From: Haloterrigena salifodinae | Lineage (GTDB): Archaea > Halobacteriota > Halobacteria > Halobacteriales > Natrialbaceae | Reading direction: 5' to 3' | Length of the DNA stretch: 64,000 nucleotides | NCBI RefSeq assembly: GCF_003977755.1 | Contig: NZ_RQWN01000002.1 | Location: 372,001 to 436,000, forward strand | Shown here: in pieces, positions 1 to 8,359 of the stretch | How the letters are laid out: each line of letters opens with the position of its first letter | How positions within the stretch are numbered: position 1 is the first letter of the stretch | The notes under the pieces: generated by a model | The model's database searches: none | What the model was told of the DNA's origin: nothing | Seen by the model: only the letters and a program-made list of their open reading frames with translations | Translations under genes and position numbers: made by a program

Positions 1-1
1 C

Positions 2-73
2 GATACCGTCGACGAGATCGGCGGCATCGAACGGATCCAGATGATCAGCGACTCGGATTCGAACGGCGACTGA
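2..73 (+). CDS. C-terminal end of probable nicotinamide-nucleotide adenylyltransferase (partial)
   Basis: Only the last 23 codons and the TGA stop are in the window; the gene begins upstream. The tail contains the segment DEIGGIERI. Archaeal NadM-type NMN adenylyltransferases commonly end with a similar segment (DEINGVERI-like), which is the basis of the call, followed here by an acidic Ser/Asp tail. A neighbouring SAM hydroxide adenosyltransferase gene also fits a haloarchaeal nadM context as I recall it. The fragment is too short for certainty, and another acidic protein cannot be excluded. Confidence 0.4.
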   Translation, partial: DTVDEIGGIERIQMISDSDSNGD

Positions 74-191
74 CCGCCTTCGAGTCCCGTCCCCGGCGGA
101 ACGGGCTGTGACCGAGGCTGCCGGAGCCCTCGAGACGGCTGGCCGGCGCCGAGACGTATCGATTTTCACCGTCCGCCTCCTACCGCCGTCC

Positions 192-1076
192 ATGATCACG
201 CTCGCGTCGGATTTCGGGACGCCGTACCCCGCGGCGATGAAGGGAGTGCTCTGTCGGCGAACGGACGCCAGACTGGTCGACGTCGCCCACGATTTCCCCC
301 GGCAGGACGTCCGCGCCGCCGCATTCTGGCTCCGCGAGGTGCTACCGTACTTCCCGCCGGCCGTACACCTCGTCGTGATCGACCCGGGCGTCGGCACCGA
401 CCGCAATGCGATCGTCGTTCGCGCGGGCGAGCACGCGCTCGTCGGGCCCGACAACGGCGTCTTGCTCCCCGCCGCCCGCCGGCTCGTCGGCGGTCGGGAC
501 GCCTCCCTCGAGACGTACGTCGTCGACGAGAGGAGGCTCGAACCAACCGAACCCGCTGGCGGTCCGGTCAGTCCGAGCGCGACGGCGCTCTCGGCGGACT
601 CCGACGCCGGTGGGAACGAAGGCGGCCGAGAGGGACCGGCCAGCGCCACCTTCCACGGCCGGGACGTCTTCGCGCCCGCCGCCGCCGATGTCCACGAGGC
701 CGGCGTCGACGCGCCGGCCGACCTCGAGTGGCTCGATCCGCTCGACGGCGATCCCGTCAACTGTTCGCTTCCGGAGCCGACGCTCGAGGACGACCGCGTC
801 GTCGGTGAGGTACTGGTCGCTGACGACTTCGGGAACGTCATTACGAACGTTCCCGGTGACGTCCTCGCCGGCTGCGATCGGATCGTCGCTAACGGCGAGA
901 CGGTTCCCGTCGGGGAGACCTTCGCCGCTGTACCGGTCGGGGAGCGACTCGCGACGGTTGGGAGCCACGGCTACGTCGAATTGGACGTCAATCGGGGGCG
1001 TGGCGACGAGGCGTTCGACCTCACGGTCGGCGACGGAGTCGTCCTCGAGTCGGCCGGGACGGACCGCGCGAACTGA
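192..1076 (+). CDS. SAM hydroxide adenosyltransferase (DUF62 family)
   Basis: A 294-residue member of the SAM-dependent chlorinase/fluorinase fold. Archaeal members without the halogenase loop hydrolyse S-adenosylmethionine to adenosine and methionine in the cytoplasm. Visible motifs are ASDFGT at residues 5-10, DPGVGT from about 64 and GPDNG at 86-90 (SAM pocket), then a C-terminal barrel with DFGNVITN from about 212. The reading frame extends upstream to a GTG at 108, but family alignment begins at MITLASDFG, so the ATG at 192 is chosen. There is an acidic, low-complexity insert around residues 115-155 (Glu/Gly/Ala-rich) between the domains. It follows the presumed nadM closely on the same strand. 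Confidence 0.85.
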   Translation: MITLASDFGTPYPAAMKGVLCRRTDARLVDVAHDFPRQDVRAAAFWLREVLPYFPPAVHLVVIDPGVGTDRNAIVVRAGEHALVGPDNGVLLPAARRLVGGRDASLETYVVDERRLEPTEPAGGPVSPSATALSADSDAGGNEGGREGPASATFHGRDVFAPAAADVHEAGVDAPADLEWLDPLDGDPVNCSLPEPTLEDDRVVGEVLVADDFGNVITNVPGDVLAGCDRIVANGETVPVGETFAAVPVGERLATVGSHGYVELDVNRGRGDEAFDLTVGDGVVLESAGTDRAN

Positions 1077-1085
1077 GCCGCAGTT

Positions 1086-1454
1086 TCAGCGGCCGACCGA
1101 CGGGACATGTTGCTCGGGATCGACGACGATCTCGCCGGTCGAGTGGACCGTGACGACACACGTCGCGAACGGAAAGGTGATCCTCCCGTCGACATCTGCC
1201 ACGTCGGCCCGTCGCCAATGGCCGAGCAGCGAGTTCAGTGCGTCCGGCTCGACGGCCGCCGAGAGCCGCTCGAGATCGTCCGTATCGACCTCGAGCACCG
1301 ACGCGACGGTGATCACTACGGCCGTGCTCGCCAGCTCGTAGGTGCCGTCGTTGCACCAGGTGTGGTAGGTCCCGCGGTCCTCGTCGTAGTAGATCGTCTG
1401 CCCCCCGTCGTCGTCGACCGGCGTCAGGTTCCTCCTCCAAGCGGGTCGGGACAT
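1086..1454 (-). CDS. HalOD1 output-domain protein
   Basis: A 122-residue protein that fits the haloarchaeal output domain HalOD1: an opening YYDEDRGTYHTW strand, a STAVVITVASVLEVD helix, a PDALNSLLG helix and a closing sheet ITFPFATCVVTVHSTGEIVV. HalOD1 proteins are stand-alone or attached to sensors. They are thought to act in signal output, but no biochemical role is established. The gene converges on the SAM hydroxide adenosyltransferase with about 9 bp between stops. The upstream DNA (about 1460-1500) is AT-richer and could hold its promoter. Confidence 0.8.
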   Translation of the reverse strand: MSRPAWRRNLTPVDDDGGQTIYYDEDRGTYHTWCNDGTYELASTAVVITVASVLEVDTDDLERLSAAVEPDALNSLLGHWRRADVADVDGRITFPFATCVVTVHSTGEIVVDPEQHVPSVGR

Positions 1455-1560
1455 AACGTCTCTAGATACCGTGTGTTAACATTTATCATTACTGGCCAGA
1501 CTGTCATCCGAACCGATAATCACGCAGTCAATCGAGGCGTCCGTTCGTTCTCGCTATACG

Positions 1561-1915
1561 TCACTTACCTGATGACAAGGTGTGCGTCATTCTCTTCGCG
1601 CGGGTCCTCGTTCGGCGAGACCGCCATCGACTGTCCGTCGTCTGCGAGTGCCCGACCGAGGGAGACGAGTCATCCGAACTGCGGTCGACGAGTTCCCACC
1701 GCTGATTCGCGCCGCTCGTCCAGTGCCACTGAACGACGTTCTCGCCGGAGCTCTCGGCGTCGAGGATGCGACCGCTGTTCGCGTTGACGAAGCCGTAGCG
1801 GTCGTTCGCACCGGTCCACGACTGCTGGACGACGTCGGCGCCGCCGTCGGTTCCGGCCGCTTCGACGCGAGGACCTTCCCGCTGTGAACGGCCTCGAGGC
1901 TAGGCCGTCTCGTCG
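1561..1915 (-). pseudogene. decayed ricin-type beta-trefoil (CBM13-like) lectin fragment
   Basis: Reading the minus strand from about 1902 downwards gives VEAAGTDGGADVVQQSW, then NANSGRILDAES and NVVQWHWTSGANQRWELV. Repeated QxW, NSGRxLD and NQRWxLV motifs are the signature of ricin-type carbohydrate-binding trefoils. The upstream part HSGKVL lies in another frame: one missing base near 1870 separates it from VEAAGTD. There is no start codon in the lectin frame (a TAG lies just upstream), and after WELVDRSS the frame runs into a Ser/Arg-rich stretch. It looks like the broken remnant of a secreted glycan-binding protein, probably with an internal deletion between trefoil repeats. The rest of 1455-2003 shows no intact gene. 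Confidence 0.6.
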
Positions 1916-2003
1916 TCGCGAACGGGTGGCTACCGCTCGCGGTGAGACGGCGTCCGTACGCGGTCGCGAAAAGAAAGAGGGGTTCAGCGACGGCTCGGCG
2001 GCG

Positions 2004-3581
2004 TTACTCGGCGGCGATGACGTCGTCGATGCGGGCGATCATCGTCGCGGCCTCAGTGGCGCTCTCGATGGCCTCGCGCTTGACGTCGGCCGGATCGATG
2101 ACGCCGTAGTCGAACGGATCGTCGATCGTGACTTCCTCGCCGCTGGTGATCAGGCCGGCTCGCCCCGTCGAGTCGTGGGCGGCGCGGAGATCGACGAGCG
2201 CGTCGATGGGATCTCGGCCGGTGTTGGCTGCCAGCGTGCGCGGGACGATGTCCAGCGCGTCGGCGAAGGCGTTGACGGCGAGTTGCTTGCGGCCCTCGAT
2301 GCCGGCGGCCTCCTCGCGGATCTTGTCCGCGATGGCGATCTCGGTTGCGCCGGCGCCGGGAACGACCTCCCCGGAGGCCAGCGCGGTCGCGACGACGTCG
2401 AGCGCGTCGCCGATGGCGCGCTCGAGTTCGTCGACGACGTGTTCGGTGCCGCCGCGGACGAAGACGGTGACCGTCTCGGCCGCTGCGCCGCCCTCGACGA
2501 ACGCGAGGTCGTCGTCGCCGTAGTTCTCGGCGCTGATGCGGTCGGCCTGACCGAAGTCGGCTTCCTCGAGGTCGTCGAGGGCGCCGACGCGGGTGGCACC
2601 GGTCGCGGAGACGATGTCCTTGGCGTCGCTGTCGCCGATGCCCTCGAAGACGAGCACGCCCTCGCTGGCGAGATAGGAGGCGACACGGTCGTCGACGTCC
2701 TCGGTCGTGAAGACGACGTTGGCGCCGCTCTCGGCGACGGTCTCGGCGTAGCCGCGGACCTCGCTCTCCTCGGCGTCGATGGCGGTGTTGAGCTGGTCGA
2801 TCGAGTCGATCGAGTACTCCGCGTCGATCTCGCCGGTGCGGACGCCGAGCTCGACGTCGAGGACGGCGAGCGACGCGTCCTCAACCTCGCTGGGCATGCC
2901 GTCGTGGGCGGGCTCCTCGTCGATGACGATACCCGGGACGAGCTCCGTCGCGTTCGAGGAGGCGCCGATCTGGGTATGGACGGTGACGTTGTCGCGGGCG
3001 ACGCCGTCCTCGAGTTCGACGTGACGGATCGCTTCGACGACCGTCTCGGCCAGCGACTCGGCGGTGAGACCGCCGGTTCCTTTGCCGGTCATGCTCGATT
3101 CGGCGACCTGCTTGAGCACTTCGTCGTCGACGACCTCTTCGCTGACCTGTTCCGAGATCGCCTCGAGGGCGATCTCGCTGGCCTCGTGGTAGCCCTCGAC
3201 GATCGTCGTCGCATGGACGTCCTGTTCGATGAGGTCCTCGGCCTCACCGAGCAGGTTGCCAGCGATCACGGCCGCGGTCGTCGTCCCGTCGCCGACCTCC
3301 TCCTCCTGGGAGTCGGCGACCTCGACGATCATCTGTGCCGCGGGGTGCTCGATGTCCATCTCGTTGAGAATCGTCGCACCGTCGTTGGTGATGACGACCT
3401 CGCCGCCGGAGTCGACGAGCATCTTGTCCATCCCGCGGGGACCCAGTGTCGTTCGTACCGACTCGGCGACGGCCTTGCCGGCCATAATATTGGACGACTG
3501 GGCGTCGCGGCCCTGCGTTCGCTGACTATCCTCGCTCATAATGAACATAGGCTGTCCGCCCATGCGTCGCTGTTGTGCCAT
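2004..3581 (-). CDS. ths: thermosome subunit (group II chaperonin)
   Basis: A 525-residue subunit of the archaeal group II chaperonin, which refolds proteins in the cytoplasm using ATP. Visible: [15 protein letters not shown] (46-60), TNDGATI (65-71), GDGTTT (97-102) for nucleotide binding, [24 protein letters not shown], and [14 protein letters not shown] near the C-terminal equatorial domain. The frame is open far upstream, but homology starts at [10 protein letters not shown] and a TATA box lies about 40 nt before this ATG, which fixes the start. The protein ends at IDDVIAAE and lacks the Asp-rich GGM-repeat tail of the main haloarchaeal subunits. This suggests the third, more divergent paralogue (CCT3-like). 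A long open frame on the opposite strand is a codon-bias shadow. Confidence 0.93.
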   Translation of the reverse strand: MAQQRRMGGQPMFIMSEDSQRTQGRDAQSSNIMAGKAVAESVRTTLGPRGMDKMLVDSGGEVVITNDGATILNEMDIEHPAAQMIVEVADSQEEEVGDGTTTAAVIAGNLLGEAEDLIEQDVHATTIVEGYHEASEIALEAISEQVSEEVVDDEVLKQVAESSMTGKGTGGLTAESLAETVVEAIRHVELEDGVARDNVTVHTQIGASSNATELVPGIVIDEEPAHDGMPSEVEDASLAVLDVELGVRTGEIDAEYSIDSIDQLNTAIDAEESEVRGYAETVAESGANVVFTTEDVDDRVASYLASEGVLVFEGIGDSDAKDIVSATGATRVGALDDLEEADFGQADRISAENYGDDDLAFVEGGAAAETVTVFVRGGTEHVVDELERAIGDALDVVATALASGEVVPGAGATEIAIADKIREEAAGIEGRKQLAVNAFADALDIVPRTLAANTGRDPIDALVDLRAAHDSTGRAGLITSGEEVTIDDPFDYGVIDPADVKREAIESATEAATMIARIDDVIAAE

Positions 3582-3614
3582 AGTTGAATCCTCACTACCT
3601 ATGTCGTCAGCACT

Positions 3615-3626
3615 TCTATATAAAAG
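3615..3626 (-). promoter_or_regulatory. TATA box of the thermosome gene
   Basis: On the minus strand this reads CTTTTATATAGA, a strong archaeal TATA element. It lies about 38 nt upstream of the ATG at 3581, predicting a short leader of roughly 10-15 nt. I see no clear heat-shock operator. Confidence 0.6.
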
Positions 3627-3846
3627 TTTCCCACTCGCCACCGCTCCCTCTGGCGATTGCGCGAATGAGAACGTCACCCACTGTCCCCGAGGCTCCCCGT
3701 TTTCGTCCCGCGAATCGTGGATTCCGGTGTCGGTTTCGGCGCGCCAGTCGCGGTCGCCCGTCCCGAGACGCGACTCCCCACCGCCGACGCCGACGGCTCC
3801 GCGGGCCGGTAGGGAAATATAGCTCCGGTGGAAAGAGCCGCCACGA

Positions 3847-4674
3847 ATGCTCGAGCTGGAACACGGGTTTCGCATCGTAGACGTCTACGCGCGGCTCTCC
3901 ACCGGCGATACCGGCCCCCGCGTCGACGGTCGCTCAGTCACGCCCGACCAGCTCGAGCGGGAGATGCACCAGGCGGGAATCACCAAATCGATCGTTTTTC
4001 CGCCCGCGCGCCCGAACCGGCGCTACCTCGCGCCGAACAACGGCGTCGCCCGCCGCAGCGTCGATCGTCCGTTCGTCGCCTTCGCGCGGATCAACGGCAC
4101 GCGGCGGCCGACGGCGTTAGCGACCGATCGCCTGCGAAACGCGGTCCGGAGCCGCGACGACCACCACACGTCGCCGGCGGATATCGAACGCTACGCCTAC
4201 GACGACCGATTCCACGGCTTCGTCCTCGATCCAAGCGCCGACGACTACCCCGACGCGGACGTCCTCGCGACCCTCGAGGCCGTCGACCTCCCTGTCATCG
4301 TTCGCGGTGGCGCCGACGCCACCCCCGAAACCCTCGCGTCCACCCTGCTCGAGCGCTCGTTTCCCGTCGTCGTCGCCCACTTCGGCGGCCACCCCCTCGA
4401 CCGGTCGCTCATGCACGACCTGATCGACCTGCTCGAGGAGTACGACGGCTGTTACCTCGAGACGAGTTTCGTCCGCTACCGCGATCCCCTCGAGCGCGCG
4501 CTGCTCGAGCACCCCGATCGAGTCCTGTTCGGCAGCGGCGCGCCCGCCTGCCACCCCGACGTCGCCGTCATGGAAATCCTCACGCTCGACGTCTCCGAGG
4601 ACAAGTTGTGGCGCATCTTCTCGAAGAACGCCGCTCGCGTTATCGATGCGCTCGCGCCGGCCGGCGGCGCCTGA
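3847..4674 (+). CDS. amidohydrolase-2-like TIM-barrel protein, probably lacking the metal site
   Basis: A 275-residue protein with the layout of amidohydrolase-2 family enzymes: a first strand FRIVDVYARL, a GITKSIVFPP strand, a VVVAHFGGHP segment (His178), GCYLETS and VLFGSGAP near the end. In active relatives the first strand carries D-x-H-x-H and the late motif carries an Asp (FGSD or FGTD). Here these read D12-V-Y14-A-R16 and FGSG, so three usual metal ligands are absent. It may be a non-catalytic or differently acting fold. It is divergently transcribed from the thermosome gene. A TATA-like AAATATAG at 3815-3822 lies about 28 nt before the ATG, implying a leaderless transcript. Confidence 0.7.
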   Translation: MLELEHGFRIVDVYARLSTGDTGPRVDGRSVTPDQLEREMHQAGITKSIVFPPARPNRRYLAPNNGVARRSVDRPFVAFARINGTRRPTALATDRLRNAVRSRDDHHTSPADIERYAYDDRFHGFVLDPSADDYPDADVLATLEAVDLPVIVRGGADATPETLASTLLERSFPVVVAHFGGHPLDRSLMHDLIDLLEEYDGCYLETSFVRYRDPLERALLEHPDRVLFGSGAPACHPDVAVMEILTLDVSEDKLWRIFSKNAARVIDALAPAGGA

Positions 4675-4754
4675 TCGCGTCCGCCAATTGTCAACTATTT
4701 TTCTCTTGGTCGAAAGGCTCATGTCTCAACGGACGAAGATATCTTCGATCTCGC

Positions 4755-4874
4755 ATGGCGGAGTACGCGGCCGAGCGGTGTGCCGACTGCAACGGGAAGC
4801 AAAAACGACGCGCCGACGGCTCGATCTGGTGTCCGAACTGCGCGCTGTTCCGACCGACGACTCCGAAACCGTGA
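4755..4874 (+). CDS. 39-residue zinc-ribbon micro-protein
   Basis: A short open frame encodes MAEYAAERCADCNGKQ, then a GSIWCPNCALF segment, ending at TGA. Two CxxC knuckles (Cys9/Cys12 and Cys26/Cys29) with 13 residues between them form a minimal treble-clef or zinc-ribbon. Haloarchaea have many such one-domain zinc micro-proteins, several involved in regulation; no specific function can be assigned. The length, Cys spacing and codon use support a real gene. Confidence 0.6.
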   Translation: MAEYAAERCADCNGKQKRRADGSIWCPNCALFRPTTPKP

Positions 4875-4981
4875 ACCGAAACCCGTCCGCTCGACGGTGA
4901 CCGCTCGATCGAAGTCGCCACCGACGCCGCGGGTCGGCTACGGGTTCGTCTCCGCGGTCCGTCCCGTTCCGAACCCCGTCG

Positions 4982-5644
4982 CTAGGCCGTCTCAAGCCGA
5001 ACGTCGTCAAAGCGACGGGTGATCTCGGTCTCCCAGACGACGTTCATCCCGACTGCGACCGTGACGTCGCCCTCAAGTTCGCCGACCGAGTATGAGTAGG
5101 GTTTCCACCCGCTGTGGTCCTCGATATCCTTCTCACGGTTGAAGTCCTCCTCCGAGAGCCCGTCGTCAGGTTTCTCGCCGGCGAAAAACGCTACCTGAGA
5201 CATCCGGTTGGCCGAGTTCGCTCGGCTGTAGACGTCGACCGTCACGGTCTCAACGTCGGTGACGTCGACGGATTGCTCGACCCAGATCGTCCCGTCGTCG
5301 GCGACGCCTTCGATGTACAACTCCAGCGACCGGTCGCCGTCCGACGCGTCGTCGGCGGTGGTCGAGGCGGAGTGGTCGACCGGTTCGTCCTCCTCTCCGG
5401 GGGTCGCTGGAAGGTCTTTTCCGACCGTCCACCCGGACAGTTCCTCCTCGAACGAGGGATTGTGAAGGGTGGCTTGAGCCGGTTTCTCAGGGGAGTTGTT
5501 CGGATCGTCCGTCTCGTTCTCGGGATCTGTGGTCTCGTCCGGATCCGCCCCCTCGTCGGGACCGTCGTCGCTGAGTTGCGAACAGCCGGCGATTCCAGTG
5601 GCGAGTGCGCTTCCGAGACCGATCGCGTACGTTCGTCGGTGCAT
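4982..5644 (-). CDS. secreted lipoprotein with carbohydrate-binding-module-like beta-sandwich
   Basis: A 220-residue surface lipoprotein. The start carries an Arg pair (residues 3-4), a hydrophobic segment and a lipobox ending AGC with the lipidated Cys21, followed by an acidic Asp/Glu/Pro linker. From about residue 60 the sequence reads like a jelly-roll CBM4/9-type domain: NPSFEEELSGWTVG at the opening, SLELYIEGV, VEQSVDVTDVETVTVDVYS, and a closing RRFDDVRLE. Such domains bind sugars or pack against enzymes, but there is no catalytic domain here. It is monocistronic and faces the zinc micro-protein gene tail to tail. Confidence 0.6.
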   Translation of the reverse strand: MHRRTYAIGLGSALATGIAGCSQLSDDGPDEGADPDETTDPENETDDPNNSPEKPAQATLHNPSFEEELSGWTVGKDLPATPGEEDEPVDHSASTTADDASDGDRSLELYIEGVADDGTIWVEQSVDVTDVETVTVDVYSRANSANRMSQVAFFAGEKPDDGLSEEDFNREKDIEDHSGWKPYSYSVGELEGDVTVAVGMNVVWETEITRRFDDVRLETA

Positions 5645-5863
5645 CCGTCTGCCCGTGCTCGCCCGGACACAACGAAGCTATCCCAAGCTGAAATAACCCT
5701 TTGAGCGACGTTCTGACACCTCCCGCTGCGGTACCCGTCTCCGAGACAGGACGATCCGCGAGCACAAGGTACCGAGCACCGGCGGATACAGCCCACGAAT
5801 CGAACGCTGAGTCGATGCGGACGTTCTTGCCGCGGGAGGACTCGAGATACTAGTACTGAAGAG

Positions 5864-5995
5864 ATGGCCTCGAGATCTGCGGCGCGCGGTTCGGAACGCC
5901 CTATTTCACCGGTTATCGGCGTCGGTCTCGCCGTCGCGATCACGCTGGCGGCGGCGATCGCCGTCGGCTTCCTCGCTGTGGTCGTGGTCGGATAG
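5864..5995 (+). CDS. 43-residue single-TM micro-protein resembling an archaeal type IV pilin N-terminus
   Basis: The ATG opens a 43-codon frame ending in TAG. The product has a short Arg-rich head (MASRSAARGSERP) followed by ISPVIGVGLAVAITLAAAIAV and a Val-rich end. The ISPVIGVxLxVAIT pattern is the conserved N-terminal hydrophobic helix of haloarchaeal pilins (Pilin_N), which usually continue into a 100-residue or longer head domain that is missing here. It could be a headless pilin-like protein, a decayed pilin, or an unrelated membrane peptide. The sequence upstream (about 5846-5858) is locally AT-richer. Confidence 0.45.
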   Translation: MASRSAARGSERPISPVIGVGLAVAITLAAAIAVGFLAVVVVG

Positions 5996-6100
5996 GACGG
6001 CAGTCGCTGTGTGCTGCGTACTGTTCTGTCACCACAGCGGCGCGTGTTCGGCCGGCCCGTCCGGAAAACTCGTCGAAGAGAACTCGAGTCGGCGACGCAC

Positions 6101-6877
6101 TCAGCCGATGTACCGCAGGTCGTCGTCCGTCGGCACGTCCATCTGCTGTTGTTGCTGTTGTTGTTCCATCTCCTGGATCTTGCCGATGACTTCCTCCATC
6201 TCGTCGGCCCGCTCGTCCAGGGATTCGTACTCGAGGTCGAAGCCGAGGGTTTCCTCGAGGACCTCGAGGACCGCGCGGGCGCTTTTGGGGTCGACCAGAT
6301 AGCCGCTGGTCTCGCCCATCAGACACGCCCCGTCGAACCCGCGGCGGCCGCCGAGGCCGAGCAGGAGTCCGGAGACGCCGACGATCCCGCCGGCGGGTTC
6401 GTCCTCGCGGAACTCGACGCCAACGTCCTCTAACTCCTCGAGCAGCGACTCGTTGCTGACAGCACCGACGACGGCGTACTCCTCGATGAGTTCACCGGTC
6501 GGGACGCCGCCCAGCGCGTAGAGTTTGCTCGCGCCGAACTCCTCGGCGATGTCGAGGAAGGCGTCGGTCAGAATGTAGTGACCGTCGTTAGTCTGGGCCT
6601 GATGATCCCCGGTCAGCAGTAACAGATCGCGGCCGTCTGGAACAGTGACGGCGTGAATTTCAGCGCACGTGAGGTCCGTGACGCCGTCTTCGACGCTCAC
6701 CTGCGGCGGAAATTCCTGGGAGTAGACTCGGCGCACGAGCGTGCTGTCGGCCTCGAGTTCCTCGAGCAGGTGCTCGACGGCGAGGCTTCCGACGTGTCCC
6801 ACACCCGGCAGCCCCTCGACGAGGACGGGGTCGTCTAGTTCGACCTCGGCGACTGCGTCGATCTCGAGTTCGTCCAT
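6101..6877 (-). CDS. proteasome assembly chaperone family protein (PAC2)
   Basis: A 258-residue PAC2-family protein. Homologues of eukaryotic 20S proteasome assembly chaperones are common in archaea, where the role is not proven. Visible blocks: DPVLVEGLPGVGHVGSLAVEHL near residues 16-37, FPPQVSVEDG, LLLLTGDHQA, LYALGGVPTGE and GVSGLLLGLGGRRGFDGACLMGET. The C-terminus has a helix rich in Glu followed by seven consecutive glutamines, unusual in a haloarchaeal protein. It is the last gene of the rpl44e operon and lies 6 bp after nop10. Confidence 0.85.
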   Translation of the reverse strand: MDELEIDAVAEVELDDPVLVEGLPGVGHVGSLAVEHLLEELEADSTLVRRVYSQEFPPQVSVEDGVTDLTCAEIHAVTVPDGRDLLLLTGDHQAQTNDGHYILTDAFLDIAEEFGASKLYALGGVPTGELIEEYAVVGAVSNESLLEELEDVGVEFREDEPAGGIVGVSGLLLGLGGRRGFDGACLMGETSGYLVDPKSARAVLEVLEETLGFDLEYESLDERADEMEEVIGKIQEMEQQQQQQQMDVPTDDDLRYIG

Positions 6878-6883
6878 ACCGTA

Positions 6884-7063
6884 TCAGCGACGGCGACGTT
6901 TAAGAGCGCGTCGGTACTCGCCGTACGGATCGTTCGGATCGAACGGGGCCGGCGCGCTGTTTTCCGCGTCGGCGCCGCAGTTGGGACAGGAGTCAGAGAG
7001 GGTATACACCGGGCGGTCGTGTGCGTCGCGCCACGCCGAACACACCCGGATATCCGACTTCAT
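6884..7063 (-). CDS. nop10: Nop10, H/ACA ribonucleoprotein subunit
   Basis: A 59-residue protein that belongs to the archaeal box H/ACA RNP with Cbf5, Gar1 and L7Ae, which pseudouridylates rRNA. The N-terminal zinc ribbon here has RVCSAW and CPNCG (three of four canonical cysteines visible by position, plus the first). It is followed by SAPAPFDPNDPYGEYRR, the hallmark Nop10 motif, and a basic tail. It starts 3 nt after the aIF2alpha stop, in the conserved archaeal order rpl44e-rps27e-aIF2alpha-nop10. Confidence 0.93.
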   Translation of the reverse strand: MKSDIRVCSAWRDAHDRPVYTLSDSCPNCGADAENSAPAPFDPNDPYGEYRRALKRRRR

Positions 7064-7066
7064 GCG

Positions 7067-7867
7067 TTACTCGTCGTCGGTGCGACGCTCACGGTGGTAC
7101 TCGCCCGAACCGCCTTCGGACTCGATCTCCCGGACCGCGCGCTGTGCGCTCTCCTCGAGTTGGCTCTCGGCGGTCTTGTAGTTGGGCGCCTGCACCTCGA
7201 TGCGGTACTCGGGCGCGCCGACGTAGCTGACCTCGAGGTCGACTTCTTCTGGCACTTCGCCGTTTCCTTCGGCGGCCTCAAGTGCGGTGCGGATGCCGTC
7301 GACGCCGCTCGGCGACGGGTTCTCGAGGTCAACGTAGCCGGTGACGTTAACGTACGGCACCGAGACGTTCTCGCGAGCCGTGTCGACGATCGACTCGATC
7401 TCATCGTCGGAGAGATCGGTGTCCTCGAGGGCTTCCTCGCCGTGGATCGCGGCCTGCTTGAAGCCGTCGTAGAGGCTGCCGTGGGCGCCGATCAGCTCGT
7501 TGGCGATCGCGGTGTAGCTCTCGTCGTCGACGTCCTCGCCCAGCGCGATATCCATCCAGTTGTCGGCTTTCTGCTCGTTTTTCCACTCCTGGATCTTGTC
7601 GGAGCGCTGGTGGTCGTTGACGTCTTTCAGCGAGAGATCGATCTGCTGGGATTCCTCGTCGATCTCGAGGACCTTGCAGACGACGATCTGGCCCTCGCGG
7701 ACGTGATCGCGGACGTTCTTGATCCATCCCGAGGCGACCTCGGAGATATGGATCAGGCCGCGCTTGTCCCGGTACTCTTCGAGATCGACGAAGACGCCGA
7801 AGTCCTCGATTTCGTCGATCTTCCCGACGACGAGTTCGCCGGGGTCGGGCCAGCCGCTGTACTTCAT
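7067..7867 (-). CDS. eif2a: translation initiation factor aIF2 subunit alpha
   Basis: A 266-residue alpha subunit of the aIF2 heterotrimer that brings initiator Met-tRNA to the ribosome. Residues 1-85 form an S1 RNA-binding domain ([47 protein letters not shown]). A helical domain and a C-terminal alpha-beta domain follow ([35 protein letters not shown]). The start overlaps the rps27e stop (ATGA), implying coupled translation. The initiator tRNA its complex carries is also encoded in this window at 11.4 kb. Confidence 0.97.
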   Translation of the reverse strand: MKYSGWPDPGELVVGKIDEIEDFGVFVDLEEYRDKRGLIHISEVASGWIKNVRDHVREGQIVVCKVLEIDEESQQIDLSLKDVNDHQRSDKIQEWKNEQKADNWMDIALGEDVDDESYTAIANELIGAHGSLYDGFKQAAIHGEEALEDTDLSDDEIESIVDTARENVSVPYVNVTGYVDLENPSPSGVDGIRTALEAAEGNGEVPEEVDLEVSYVGAPEYRIEVQAPNYKTAESQLEESAQRAVREIESEGGSGEYHRERRTDDE

Positions 7868-8037
7868 CGTGACTCGACTGTTTCTACGATCTCGTGTTCG
7901 ATCTCGGCTTTGCCGCCGGTCGGTCGCACGAGCGTCGTGCCGCAGACGGCACAGGCGACCTCCGAGGAGGCTTTGCCGAAGACGGTCTGTTCGTTCTCGC
8001 AGTCACTGCATCGAACGCTGTAGAAATTTCCTGCCAT
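7864..8037 (-). CDS. rps27e: 30S ribosomal protein S27e
   Basis: A 57-residue zinc-ribbon ribosomal protein. It has CSDC at residues 10-13 and [16 protein letters not shown] from about 29, the typical S27e zinc site and loop, ending in an acidic tail. The ATG at 8037 is chosen because homology begins at [10 protein letters not shown]; a longer frame upstream is not conserved. It sits 5 bp after rpl44e and overlaps aIF2alpha. Confidence 0.95.
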   Translation of the reverse strand: MAGNFYSVRCSDCENEQTVFGKASSEVACAVCGTTLVRPTGGKAEIEHEIVETVESR

Positions 8038-8042
8038 TTGAA

Positions 8043-8324
8043 TCACTCCTGGAACTCGAGTCGGCCGGTGCGCCATCCCTCGCGGAGGTGGGCCTTGCCG
8101 CACTCGCTGCAGCGGTATTTGAGGTCGGTCTTCTTGGTAGGCTTTTCGCCGACCGGCACCTTCGAGAAGCGACCGGAGTTACCGATGCTCGAGGTGGTTC
8201 GCCGGGTGCGGCGAGCGTCCCACTTGAGACCACTCGAACGGCCCGTTCGGGACTTTTCGACTTCGTGTTCGTGGTGTTCGTTGCAGTGCGGACAGTACGT
8301 ATTGAATCGGCGTGGCATCTGCAT
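8043..8324 (-). CDS. rpl44e: 50S ribosomal protein L44e
   Basis: A 93-residue large-subunit protein near the E site. It has [22 protein letters not shown] at the start with the first two Cys of the zinc site and [19 protein letters not shown] with the second pair. The first ATG (8324) gives MQMPRR; a second in-frame ATG at 8318 is possible. It heads the five-gene translation operon. Confidence 0.96.
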   Translation of the reverse strand: MQMPRRFNTYCPHCNEHHEHEVEKSRTGRSSGLKWDARRTRRTTSSIGNSGRFSKVPVGEKPTKKTDLKYRCSECGKAHLREGWRTGRLEFQE

Positions 8325-8359
8325 GGTTATCTCACTTGGCGTGGGCTAAGGCAGCGCTG

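Noticed and set aside
1884..3587. A 567-codon plus frame opposite the thermosome gene
   Set aside because: Antisense shadow of a highly conserved gene; the product is a low-complexity Asp/Val/Gly string.
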